A stretch of 64,000 nt of DNA from positions 1,952,853 to 2,016,852 of the forward strand of contig CP054936.1 in the NCBI GenBank assembly GCA_013364255.1, given 5' to 3'. The notes under the pieces are model-generated. The model saw only the letters and a list, made by a program, of their open reading frames with translations. It searched no databases and was not told the origin of the DNA. Positions 47,733 through 56,376 of the stretch are shown piece after piece (positions within the stretch are counted from its first letter, which is position 1; each line of letters opens with the position of its first letter). Source of the stretch: Streptomyces seoulensis (GTDB lineage Bacteria; Actinomycetota; Actinomycetes; Streptomycetales; Streptomycetaceae). The translations under genes were made by a program, and so were the position numbers.

Positions 47733-47900
47733 CTCCGGACGCGGTCCCGGGGACGGCGGGCGGGCGTGCCGTCGTCCCCGGCCGAGGGCCGACGGCCCGC
47801 GCCGCCCCGTGGAATAGTGGGAGGAGGCCCCGGGTCCCGCCCGGCTCCTCACTGCCGCCGTGGCCGGGCCCCCGGTCCGACGGCGGGCAGGGTGGTACCC

Positions 47901-50075
47901 ATGTGCGACGAAGACTCCACCGCAGACGGTGTTCCCGGCGCGCGGCGCGCGACCGCCGCCGTCGGCCGCCGTGCGCTCCAGGAGCTGGGGGTCTGCCTGA
48001 CCGGGGCGGTGTCGGGGCTGGGCGCGTACGGCGGCGGGGTGTACCTCCTCGACCCGGACGGCGAGGCCCTGGAGCTGGCCGTGTTCACCGGGTTGCCGCC
48101 GCAGTTCGCCGGCCCGTGGCGTCGTATCCGGGTGGACGCCCCGGTGGGAGTCGCCGAGGCGGTGCGCGAGCGGGAACTGGTCTGGGTGGGCGACACCCAG
48201 GAGATGGCCCGCCGGTATCCGCGTACGGCACTGATCCTGCCGTACCGGCTGGCCTTCGCGTGCCTGCCGCTGGAGGGCGACGGGCGGGTGCACGGCGCGC
48301 TGTTCGTGAACTGGGCCGGCTCGCGTCCGGGGTCGCTGGCGGCGGACGAGCGCGACCGGCTGCGGGCCGCCGCGTCGGTCCTCGGCCGGGTCCTGGCGCA
48401 CGCGGCGGCCGCCGGGGAGCCCGTCCGGACGGCGGACGAGGCGCTGGTGCTGCCGGGCCTCCCGCACGGCCAGGACCGCACGTCGGAGCACGCCACGCTC
48501 GCCCGGCTGCCGGAGGGGGTGTGCGCGCTGGGCGTGGACGGCCGGGTCACCCTCGCCACCCCCGCCGCCGCGGCCCTGCTGGGCGCGGCGGCGGACGTGC
48601 TGCTGGGACGGGCGCTGTGGCAGGTGCTGCCGTGGCTGGACGATCCGGTCTACGAGGAGCGCTACCGCGCCGCGGCGATGAGCCGCCAGCCGACCGCGTT
48701 CACGGTGCTGCGCCCGCCGGACCGCTGGCTGTCCTTCCAGCTGTACCCGGACGTCTCCGGCATCACCGTGCGGATCACCGAGACCGGCCCGGCGCCCGGC
48801 GTGGCCCCGCCGCCCGGCGGCCGGGGCGGGTCCGGGGCGCCGGCGCGGCTGGACGGCTACTACCACGTGCTGCATCTGGTCGGCGCCCTGGCCCGGGCCA
48901 CCGGTGTGCGGGACATCGTGCGGCTGATCGCCGACGAGCTGCTGCCCGTCTTCGGCGCCGCCCGCGCGGTGCTGCTGGCCGTGGAGGCGGACGGGCGGCT
49001 GCGGGTGATCGGCGCGCACGGCTACCGGCCCGGCGCGCTGGAGCTCATCGACCGGCCGGCCGCCGACGCGCGGACGCCCGGCACCCTGGCCCTGGCCACC
49101 GGCGCCCCGTTCTTCCTGGAGAGCCGCCAGGAGATCGAGCGCCGCTATCCCCGGCACGCCACGCTCGCCCAGGGCTCGGCCTGGGCGGTCCTGCCGCTGC
49201 TGACCCCGCAGCGGCGGGTGGGCGCGTGCGTCCTGTCGTACGACGCCCCGCACCGGTTCGGCGCCGAGGAGCGCGCCACCCTGACCGCGCTGGCCGACCT
49301 GATCGCGCAGGCGCTGACCCGCGCCCGCCAGTACGACACGGCCAGCGGTCTGGCCCGTGATCTCCAGGACGCCCTGCTGCCGCACCGGCTGCCGCGCATC
49401 CCGGGTCTGGAGACGGCCGTGCGCTACCTGCCCGCGGCCGAGGGGCTGGCCGTCGGCGGCGACTTCTACGACCTCATCGCCCTGGACCACCACCGGGTGG
49501 CCGCCGTCGTCGGCGACATCCAGGGCCACAACGCCCCCGCCGCCGCGCTCATGGGCCAGATCCGCACGGCGGTGCGCGCCCACGCGTCCGGCGGGGCCGA
49601 CCCCCGGCGCGTCCTGGCCCTCACCAACCGGCTGCTGACGGCCCTGGACACGGAGCTGCTGGCCAGCGCCGCGTACGTACGTCTGGACCCGCGCCGCAAC
49701 CGGGCGCTGCTGGCGCGCGCGGGGCACCCGCATCCGCTGCTGCGGCACGCCGACGGCCGGGTCGAGGCGCTGCACGCCCCGGGCGGGATGCTGCTCGGCA
49801 TCGATCCGAAGGCCGCCTATCCGCACACCCGGCTGGGGCTGCCCGCCGGCGCGACCCTCGCCCTGTACACCGACGGCCTCACCGATCTGCCCGGCACCGA
49901 TCCCGACCACGCGCTGACCGTGCTCGCCCGGCGGCTGTCCGGCGCGGGCGGACCGGGCGCGTCCCTGGACGAGATCGCCGACGCCCTCCTCCAGGACCAT
50001 CCCGCCGGAACGGACGACACCACGCTGCTGCTGCTCCGCCCCACCGAGGCCGAAGCCGGGCCGCACCCGGTCTGA
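47901..50075 (+). CDS. GAF-PAS-GAF sensor protein with SpoIIE-type phosphatase
   Basis: A 724-residue soluble regulator. A GAF domain (about 25-165) is followed by a PAS-like domain (about 200-300; LPEGVCALGVDGRVTLATPA), a Pro/Gly linker, a second GAF (about 325-490), then a PP2C/SpoIIE phosphatase (about 500-715; AVGGDFYDL, VGDIQGHN, ARAGHPHPLL, YTDGLTDLPG, DDTTLLLL). There is no kinase or ATPase domain. It most likely dephosphorylates an anti-anti-sigma factor in response to a small-molecule or light/redox cue; the ligand is unknown. ATG 47901 has only a weak ribosome site (GGGTGG). Confidence 0.88.
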   Translation: MCDEDSTADGVPGARRATAAVGRRALQELGVCLTGAVSGLGAYGGGVYLLDPDGEALELAVFTGLPPQFAGPWRRIRVDAPVGVAEAVRERELVWVGDTQEMARRYPRTALILPYRLAFACLPLEGDGRVHGALFVNWAGSRPGSLAADERDRLRAAASVLGRVLAHAAAAGEPVRTADEALVLPGLPHGQDRTSEHATLARLPEGVCALGVDGRVTLATPAAAALLGAAADVLLGRALWQVLPWLDDPVYEERYRAAAMSRQPTAFTVLRPPDRWLSFQLYPDVSGITVRITETGPAPGVAPPPGGRGGSGAPARLDGYYHVLHLVGALARATGVRDIVRLIADELLPVFGAARAVLLAVEADGRLRVIGAHGYRPGALELIDRPAADARTPGTLALATGAPFFLESRQEIERRYPRHATLAQGSAWAVLPLLTPQRRVGACVLSYDAPHRFGAEERATLTALADLIAQALTRARQYDTASGLARDLQDALLPHRLPRIPGLETAVRYLPAAEGLAVGGDFYDLIALDHHRVAAVVGDIQGHNAPAAALMGQIRTAVRAHASGGADPRRVLALTNRLLTALDTELLASAAYVRLDPRRNRALLARAGHPHPLLRHADGRVEALHAPGGMLLGIDPKAAYPHTRLGLPAGATLALYTDGLTDLPGTDPDHALTVLARRLSGAGGPGASLDEIADALLQDHPAGTDDTTLLLLRPTEAEAGPHPV

Positions 50076-50180
50076 TCGGTCGTACTCAGCCGGTGGGTGA
50101 GCACCCGTGCTCATGTTCCGCCGCACCGGGCACCTGTGTACTCCTGTGTACTGATGACGCACTCGACCCGAAGGGACACC

Positions 50181-50510
50181 ATGCGCGGCGACACCCGTCC
50201 TCGTCCGTCCGGCCCGCTCACCCGGCTGCGCGCCCACTGGCTGAGCACGGCGTATCTGGTGGCGGTCGCGGCCGTCTGCGTGTGGGCGGTGATCGACTGG
50301 CGGCTCGTCGCGCACGAGGACGCCTCGTTCGCGGCCGTCTGGCCACTGGCGGTGACCGCTCCCGGCAGTCTGCTGCTGCTCGTGCTGCCGGGCGACTCGC
50401 CGTGGGCGTACGCGGCGTGCGTGGCGCTGGGAGCGGCCGTCAACGCCTGGCTGCTCCACCGGATGGCACCGGAGTCCGGGGCGGAGGAGTCCGGGGCGGA
50501 GCACCGCTGA
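50181..50510 (+). CDS. Small membrane protein (SCO4225-family-like)
   Basis: A 109-residue protein with three hydrophobic segments (about 21-41, 52-71 and 74-92) and the sequence WRLVAHEDASFAAVW between the first two, which recurs in a small Streptomyces membrane-protein family. AAGGGA precedes the ATG at 50181; an in-frame ATG at 50154 is less well supported. Function unknown. The 219 bp after it are GC-rich with no gene seen. Confidence 0.75.
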   Translation: MRGDTRPRPSGPLTRLRAHWLSTAYLVAVAAVCVWAVIDWRLVAHEDASFAAVWPLAVTAPGSLLLLVLPGDSPWAYAACVALGAAVNAWLLHRMAPESGAEESGAEHR

Positions 50511-50729
50511 GCCGCGGGCCCGGCGGCGCGTGCGGGCCCCGTGCCGGCTCGGGCCGAGGCGGCCGGGCGCCGGTCCGCCGCCGTGTCGGTTCCGGGAGCC
50601 GCGCGGTGGCGGCCGGCCAGGCGCGGGAAGGAACGGGCGGCGGGCAGGAACAGCGGTGGCGTCCGGACGAACGGCCAGGGCACGGCGGGCGGGCGGTGCG
50701 TGGCGGAGGACGGCGGCTCGGCGCGGTCC

Positions 50730-51611
50730 TCAGGGCCAGGTCGGGCCGGACTTCCAGAACTCGACCAGTGCGGCGGCGAGTTGGTCGGGCGCCTCTTCTG
50801 CCATGTGGTGGCCGGAGTCGATCGGTCCGCCGGCCGGCGGTCCGGCCGACCAGTCGCGCCAGACGCCGGGCACGTCGCCGTAGAGGTCGGCCAGGTCGTC
50901 CCGGGCGGCCCACAGCACCTGGAGCGGGCAGGCGACGCGCCGGCCGGCCCGGCGGTCGGCCTCGTCGTGGTCGCGGTCGACGCCGAGACCCGCGCGGTAG
51001 TCCTCGCACATGGCGTGCACGGTCGCGGGATCGTGGACGGCGCGCCGGTAGTCCTCGTAGGCCTCGGCGCCCATGTGGTCGGGGGTGGCCCGGTACCAGG
51101 CGTCGGGGTCGGCGTTGATGACCCGCTCGGCGGGTTTGTCGGTCTGGCCGAGGAAGAACCAGTGCCACCAGCTCGCGGCAAACGTGGCGTCGCAGCGGCG
51201 CAGCGCCTCCGCGATGGGGACGGCGTCCAGCACGCTCAGCGCGGCGACCGCGTCGGGGTGGTCCAGGGTCAGCCGGGTGGCGACGTAGGCGCCCCGGTCG
51301 TGGCCGACGACGGCGAACCGTTCGTGGCCGAGGCCGCGCATCAGCGCCAGGCAGTCGCCGGCCATGGCGCGCTTGGAGTAGGGGCGGTGCTCGGGGTCGG
51401 TCGGGGGCTTGGACGAGCGGCCGTAGCCGCGCAGGTCGGGGCAGACCACCGTGTGGCCGGCGGCGACCAGCAGCGGGGCGACGCGGTGCCAGGTGACATG
51501 TGTGCGCGGGTGGCCGTGCAGCAGCAGCACCGCGGGGCCGTCGCCGCCGTGGCGCACCCGGAGCCGGGCGCCGTCTCCGTCACGTTCCGTCAACTCGAAG
51601 CCGTCGAACAC
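50730..51611 (-). CDS. Alpha/beta-hydrolase resembling fluoroacetate/haloacetate dehalogenase
   Basis: A 293-residue hydrolase. The nucleophile is Asp105 in VVGHDRGAYVATRL, the acid Asp129 (VLDAVP) and the base His268 (DSGHHMAEEAP). HGHPRTHVTWHRVAP forms the oxyanion region and DLRGYGRSSKP follows. Residues SWWHWFFLGQ include the His-Trp pair that holds halide in fluoroacetate dehalogenase. The aligned spacing and RAMAGDCLALMRGLG also match that family, so hydrolytic removal of halide from haloacetates is a good guess; an epoxide hydrolase role is the main alternative. GTG 51611 with GGGAGGA 6 nt upstream. Confidence 0.85.
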   Translation of the reverse strand: MFDGFELTERDGDGARLRVRHGGDGPAVLLLHGHPRTHVTWHRVAPLLVAAGHTVVCPDLRGYGRSSKPPTDPEHRPYSKRAMAGDCLALMRGLGHERFAVVGHDRGAYVATRLTLDHPDAVAALSVLDAVPIAEALRRCDATFAASWWHWFFLGQTDKPAERVINADPDAWYRATPDHMGAEAYEDYRRAVHDPATVHAMCEDYRAGLGVDRDHDEADRRAGRRVACPLQVLWAARDDLADLYGDVPGVWRDWSAGPPAGGPIDSGHHMAEEAPDQLAAALVEFWKSGPTWP

Positions 51612-51787
51612 GCGGTCTCCTCCCGCTGGTACGCCAGGGCACGGCTCCGGTTCCCCCGGGGCGCCGGCTCCATGCCGGTCGCGGCGTCCGTGCGCGGGCC
51701 CCTCACCGGGGGCGTCCGCGCGCCGGGCCGCGCACGGCCGCCGTACCGGCGTCGTCGGGCCCGTCCGGGACCGTCCGGCGCGGCGCG

Positions 51788-52264
51788 TCAGGCCGCCCGC
51801 TCCCAGCGCTGTGCCGTGCGGCGGGGCGTGCGCTGGGGCGCGGCCGGGGTGTGCGCGGCGCGGACGCGGTAGGTCGTCCTGGTGGCGTCGTCGAGGGGGT
51901 CGCCGAGTGCTATGCGCCCGGCCTCGTACAGCGCGTCGCACTCGGCGGTGGCCAGGGCCACGTAGCAGCCGCCCCTGCCGGTGTTCGGGTCCAGCGGCTG
52001 CCAGTAGCCGTATCTGCGGCGGCCGTCGGCGTGCACGGTGAGGAAGACGGGGTGGCGGGAGTCGCCGATGATGCGCAGGACGTCGGCGCCGGCCGGGCCG
52101 GGCGGGGCGGCACGGCGGCCGTAGCGGGGCGCCGGGCCCGTGCGTCCCGGGACGGGCCGCGCGGCGGCGCCCGCCTCGGCGGGGGTCCGCACCGTCCCGG
52201 CCTGCTGCCGGCGTGCGGTCAACGACACTACGTGGGCCTGTGCCTGGCCAGGGACGGGCTGCAT
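51788..52264 (-). CDS. Hypothetical protein
   Basis: A 158-residue protein I do not recognise. The N-terminal 60 residues are low-complexity and basic. Residues about 62-130 look folded (DVLRIIGDSRHPVFLTVHAD, then YGYWQPLDPNTGRGGCYVALATAECDALYEAGRI). The tail is Arg/Pro-rich. There is no signal peptide or membrane segment. ATG 52264 has AGGAAGG about 9 nt upstream. It sits between the hydrolase and a PNPOx-fold gene on the same strand, with gaps of 176 and 131 bp, so probably not an operon. Confidence 0.65.
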   Translation of the reverse strand: MQPVPGQAQAHVVSLTARRQQAGTVRTPAEAGAAARPVPGRTGPAPRYGRRAAPPGPAGADVLRIIGDSRHPVFLTVHADGRRRYGYWQPLDPNTGRGGCYVALATAECDALYEAGRIALGDPLDDATRTTYRVRAAHTPAAPQRTPRRTAQRWERAA

Positions 52265-52395
52265 CAGCGGGTGGCCTTCCTGAACTCGGAGACTGAAGGT
52301 CGCTTACCCAGTGCGAGCGATCTTGATCTCGTTTCTTCGGAACGGCATTGTGCGGTACGGCACTGACAACGGCGGCCGGCGCCGGCGGGGCCGGA

Positions 52396-52821
52396 TCAGA
52401 CCGATCCGAGGTCGGAGGAGAGCCAGCGCTCGGGGCGCATGTGGACGACGACCTGTTCGCCGTGGCTCTTCCAGGCCAGGTCGACATAGGCGTCGACCTT
52501 GTCGGCCGGCAGGTAGCGGGCCGACATCTCGCGCAGCTGCTCGACGGTGGCGGGTGAGGTGCCGGTGACCGGTCCCTCCACCGAGACGTAGCGAACGGTG
52601 GGCTCGACCCGGTCGACCATCAGCGAGAACCTGCCCGCCGCGCCGATGCGTTCGTTCTTGCGGGAGTGCAGCCCCGTCATGATCCACACGTCGCCGCCCG
52701 GCGCGTACTGGTACCAGATGGGCACCGTCAGCGGGGCCCGTCCCGAGCCGGCGTCGACCGCCAGCGCGGCGATGTGCGGCTCGGCGAGGAAGCTCTCGCG
52801 CTCGTGCTCGGTCAGGGCCAT
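52396..52821 (-). CDS. Pyridoxamine-5'-phosphate-oxidase-fold (split-barrel flavin) protein
   Basis: A 141-residue protein starting MALTEHERESFLAEPHIAALAVD, the usual beginning of F420/FMN-binding split-barrel proteins. It continues with PIWYQYAPGGDVWIMTG and SRKNERIGAAGRFSLMVD, the cofactor-contacting strands. A PNPOx role in vitamin B6 synthesis is unlikely at this size; members often bind FMN, heme or F420. ATG 52821 has GGAGGAG 6 nt upstream. Confidence 0.83.
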   Translation of the reverse strand: MALTEHERESFLAEPHIAALAVDAGSGRAPLTVPIWYQYAPGGDVWIMTGLHSRKNERIGAAGRFSLMVDRVEPTVRYVSVEGPVTGTSPATVEQLREMSARYLPADKVDAYVDLAWKSHGEQVVVHMRPERWLSSDLGSV

Positions 52822-53027
52822 GCGGCTCTCCTCCAGCGGGTCGGACGGGACGTCCGCGCCATCGTCGCCCGCGCCGTCGCCCTCCGTGCCGAGGCGCGGC
52901 CCGCGCGCCCCCACCCGGACCCGCCTGTCACCCGCGTGTCCGACGCGGCGGGGCCGGGAGCACGGCCGGTGGGACGTGCACGCGGTCTGGCCAGAGTGAC
53001 GGGGTGTGCGCTATACCTTCCTTCGCC

Positions 53028-53063
53028 TGCTTGATTGTGCTCGTTTAAGCGCCATATCAAGCA
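53028..53063. promoter_or_regulatory. Inverted-repeat operator candidate upstream of the GH31 gene
   Basis: TGCTTGAT (53028-53035) and ATCAAGCA (53056-53063) flank a 20-bp spacer containing TGTGCTCGTTTAAGC. The AT-rich block ends 39 bp before the glycosidase start. It may bind a sugar-responsive repressor. Confidence 0.5.
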
Positions 53064-53102
53064 GAATCAATCATTGCGGACGACGTGTGCGAAGGGATCG
53101 AC

Positions 53103-56100
53103 ATGACCGTTCCACCCCGCAGACACAGGGTTTCGCGCTCCCGAGGGGCAGTTCTGGCCGCCGCGGCCGTGCTGGCGGTGCTCGGGGCGACCGCGGCCGG
53201 ACCGGCCGCCCCGGCCGCGGCCGCGTCGGCCGCCGGCGCCGCGGCCGACACCGAGATCGGGGCGGTCACCGGCTTCTCCGCGTCGGGCGCCGTCTACACC
53301 TTCACCGCGGGCGCGGCCAAGGCCCGCGTCTCGTTCGTCTCCGCCGACACCTTCCGCATCGAGGCGGCCCCGGACGGGACCTTCACCGACCCGGTCGGCG
53401 ACGACATCGTGCTGCCGCAGGGCAAGCCGCCTGCCACCCGCTGGTCCGACCGCGGCGACCGCTACGAACTGTCCACGGCCGAAGTGACGTTGCGGGTGTA
53501 CAAAGCGCCGCTGCGGTTCGCCCTGTACCGGGCCGACGGCACCCGGCTGTGGACGGAGTCCCGCGGCATCAGCTGGAACGGCGCCGCCACCACGCAGACC
53601 CTCGCGCGCGGCGCCGACGAGCAGTTCTACGGCGCGGGCGAGCAGAACGGCAGCGGCAACACCTCGCACCGCGGCAAGACCCTGGAAGTGGGCGTCGACT
53701 ACGACTGGAATGAGGGCGGCCACCCCAACTCCGTCCCGTTCTACCTCTCTTCGGCCGGCTACGGCGTCTACCGCAACACCTACGCCCCCGGCACGTACGC
53801 CTTCACCGACCCGGTCACCACCACCGAGCGGGAGAACCGGTTCGACGCCTACTACTTCGCCGGCGCCTCCGCCAAGGACGTCATCGGCGCGTACACCAAG
53901 CTCACCGGCCGGCCGATGCTGCCGCCGGTCTACGGCCTGGAGGTAGGCGACTCCGACTGCTACCTGCACAACGCGAACCGGGGCGAGCGGCACACCCTGG
54001 ACGCCCTGAAGGTCGCCGACGACTACGCGAAGAACGACATGCCGCTGGGCTGGATGCTCGTCAACGACGGCTACGGCTGCGGCTACGAGGACCTCGCCGA
54101 GACCGCGCAGGGCCTGAACTCCCGCAAGGCGCAGATGGGCCTGTGGACCGAGAACGGTCTCGACAAGCTGGCCGACCAGGTCAAGGCGGGCCAGCGGGTG
54201 GCCAAGCTGGACGTGGCCTGGGTGGGCGACGGCTACAAGTTCGCCCTGGACGGCTGCAAGGACGCCTACCGCGGCATCGAGGACAACAGCGACGCGCGCG
54301 GCTTCACCTGGGCGCCGGAGAGCTGGTCGGGCGCGCAGCGCTGCGGTGTGCAGTGGAGCGGCGACCAGTCCGGCAGCTGGGACTACATCCGCTGGCAGAT
54401 ACCCACCTACGCGGGCGCCACCATGTCCGGCCTCGCCTACACCACCGGCGACATCGACGGGATCTTCGGCGGCAGCGCCAAGACGTACACCCGCGACCTG
54501 GAGTGGAAATCGTTCCTGCCGGCCGTGATGACCATGGACGGCTGGGCCGCCAAGGACAAGCAGCCCTATCAGTACGGCGAGCCGTACACCAGCGTCAACC
54601 GCAAGTACCTGAAGCTCAAGGAGTCCCTGCTGCCGTACATGTACACGTACGCGGCCGAGGCCCACCGCACCGGTGTCGGCCCCGTGCGGCCGCTGGCGCT
54701 GGAGTACCCGGGCGACGCGAAGGCGGCCGGCGACGCGGCCAAGTACGAGTTCCTGACCGGCGAGGACTTCCTCGTCGCGCCCGTCTACAGCGACACCGCC
54801 GTCCGGAACGGCATCTACCTGCCCGAGGGCGACTGGATCGACTACTGGTCCGGCCGGACCTACCACGGCCCGACCACGGTGGACGGCTACCAGGCGCCGC
54901 TGGACACCCTGCCGCTGTTCGTGAAGGCGGGCGCCGTGATCCCGATGTGGCCGGGCGTGAACTCCTACCAGGACCGCACCGCCGGCTCCCCGCTCGCCTG
55001 GGACGTCTACCCGCGGGGCGGCAGCTCCTTCACCCTCTACGAGGACGACGGCGTCACCCGCGCGCACCGCGCGGGCGCGTACTCCGAGCAGCCGGTGACC
55101 GTGACCGCGCCGCGCGACGGTGCGGGGGCGGTGCGCATCGCGGTCGGCGCGGCGAAGGGCGACTTCACCGGCAAGCAGAAGAGCCGCCCGTACGCCTTCA
55201 CCGTGCACACCGGTTCCTCGCCCGGGCACGTCGCCCTGGACGGCCGTACCCTCCCCCGGTCCGCCTCGAAGGCGGCCTTCGACGCCGCCGCCGAGGGCTG
55301 GTGGTACGACGCCTCGGACCGGGCCGGGGTCGTGCACGTCAAGACCCGCTCGCTGAGCACCGCCCGCGGGTTCCGGGTCGACCTGGCCGGGGCGAGCGCG
55401 GTGGGCGGCAGGGTTCCCGCGGCCACGGGCGCCGTCTCGCTGACCCGTCCCGAGGAACTGGGCGCCGGGATGTCCGGCAAGGTCACGGCGGAGTTCACCG
55501 CGGGCCGCACGGGCAGCTCCGCGACCCGGCTGTCGGTGAGCGCGCCGCAGGGCTGGACCGTCTCGCCGGAGCGCACCGTGGGGCGGCTGAAGCCGGGCGA
55601 GCGGGTGAGCGCGGACTTCACCGTGACGGCGCCGGCCGGGGCCACGGCGGGCGAGGCCGTGCTGACCGCGACGGCACGCTACCGGGCGGCGGGCGAGGAC
55701 CACGTCACCGCACAGCGGTCCGCGCTGCGCACCATGCCGGCCCCGCCCGGCGGCGACAGCTGGGCGAGCGACCTGCCCTGGCTGAACTCCGCCAACGGCT
55801 ACGGGCCGGCCGAACGCGACCTGAGCAACGGGGAGTCGGCCGCGGGCGACGGGCGTCCGCTCACCCTGAACGGCACGGCCCACGCCAAGGGCATCGGCGT
55901 GCACGCCGACTCCGACATCGAGTTCTGGCTCGGCGGCCGGTGCTCCGCGCTGACCGCGACCGCGGGCATCGACGACGAGATCAACGGCTACGGAGGCGTC
56001 TCCTTCTCGGTCGTCGCGGACGGCAGGACGGTGTGGTCCTCCCCCACCGTCACCGGCACGTCCGACCCGCTGCCGGTGGACGTGCCGCTGGCGGGGGCCC

Positions 56101-56192
56101 GCCATGTCCATCTGGTGGTGACGGACACGGACGGCACGAAGTCCGGCGACCACGGCGACTGGGCGGACGCGAAGTTCCACTGCGCCGCCTGA
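53103..56192 (+). CDS. Secreted glycoside hydrolase family 31 enzyme with C-terminal NPCBM domain
   Basis: A 1029-residue exported enzyme. An N-terminal signal sequence (about 1-47, ending in an Ala-rich run) precedes a GH31 N-terminal beta-sandwich and catalytic barrel. The nucleophile is Asp370 in AKLDVAWVGDG and the probable acid/base is Asp421 in WSGDQSGSW. Beta-sandwich domains and a NEW2-type beta region follow, then an NPCBM domain (about 880-1028; HAKGIGVHADSDIEFWLGG). The KLDVAW variant differs from the alpha-glucosidase WxDMNE and suggests alpha-galactosidase-type GH31 activity, though specificity is uncertain. ATG 53103 with AAGGGA upstream. The hairpin at 56259 ends the unit. Confidence 0.9.
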   Translation: MTVPPRRHRVSRSRGAVLAAAAVLAVLGATAAGPAAPAAAASAAGAAADTEIGAVTGFSASGAVYTFTAGAAKARVSFVSADTFRIEAAPDGTFTDPVGDDIVLPQGKPPATRWSDRGDRYELSTAEVTLRVYKAPLRFALYRADGTRLWTESRGISWNGAATTQTLARGADEQFYGAGEQNGSGNTSHRGKTLEVGVDYDWNEGGHPNSVPFYLSSAGYGVYRNTYAPGTYAFTDPVTTTERENRFDAYYFAGASAKDVIGAYTKLTGRPMLPPVYGLEVGDSDCYLHNANRGERHTLDALKVADDYAKNDMPLGWMLVNDGYGCGYEDLAETAQGLNSRKAQMGLWTENGLDKLADQVKAGQRVAKLDVAWVGDGYKFALDGCKDAYRGIEDNSDARGFTWAPESWSGAQRCGVQWSGDQSGSWDYIRWQIPTYAGATMSGLAYTTGDIDGIFGGSAKTYTRDLEWKSFLPAVMTMDGWAAKDKQPYQYGEPYTSVNRKYLKLKESLLPYMYTYAAEAHRTGVGPVRPLALEYPGDAKAAGDAAKYEFLTGEDFLVAPVYSDTAVRNGIYLPEGDWIDYWSGRTYHGPTTVDGYQAPLDTLPLFVKAGAVIPMWPGVNSYQDRTAGSPLAWDVYPRGGSSFTLYEDDGVTRAHRAGAYSEQPVTVTAPRDGAGAVRIAVGAAKGDFTGKQKSRPYAFTVHTGSSPGHVALDGRTLPRSASKAAFDAAAEGWWYDASDRAGVVHVKTRSLSTARGFRVDLAGASAVGGRVPAATGAVSLTRPEELGAGMSGKVTAEFTAGRTGSSATRLSVSAPQGWTVSPERTVGRLKPGERVSADFTVTAPAGATAGEAVLTATARYRAAGEDHVTAQRSALRTMPAPPGGDSWASDLPWLNSANGYGPAERDLSNGESAAGDGRPLTLNGTAHAKGIGVHADSDIEFWLGGRCSALTATAGIDDEINGYGGVSFSVVADGRTVWSSPTVTGTSDPLPVDVPLAGARHVHLVVTDTDGTKSGDHGDWADAKFHCAA

Positions 56193-56258
56193 TCTGCCGG
56201 GCGCCGTCGCCCGGGTTCCTCCGCGCAGGCGCCCGCGGCGCGGCGGCCCTCGCTCACC

Positions 56259-56295
56259 CGCGACCGCTCCCGCACGGTGTGCGGGAGCGGTCGCG
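56259..56295. terminator. Strong terminator hairpin
   Basis: A perfect 17-bp stem (CGCGACCGCTCCCGCAC with its complement) and a 3-nt loop, 66 bp after the GH31 stop. Confidence 0.85.
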
Positions 56296-56376
56296 TGCGT
56301 GGGGGTCCGGGTGGGCGCGAGCGGCCGCGGATGGGCGTGCCGAGCGGATGCCACGCCGTCCGCTTACGCTGGCTGG

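Noticed and set aside
45024..50504. Minus-strand open frame of 1826 codons
   Set aside because: Antisense of the S9 peptidase and GAF/PAS phosphatase genes, which have clear catalytic motifs and ribosome sites.
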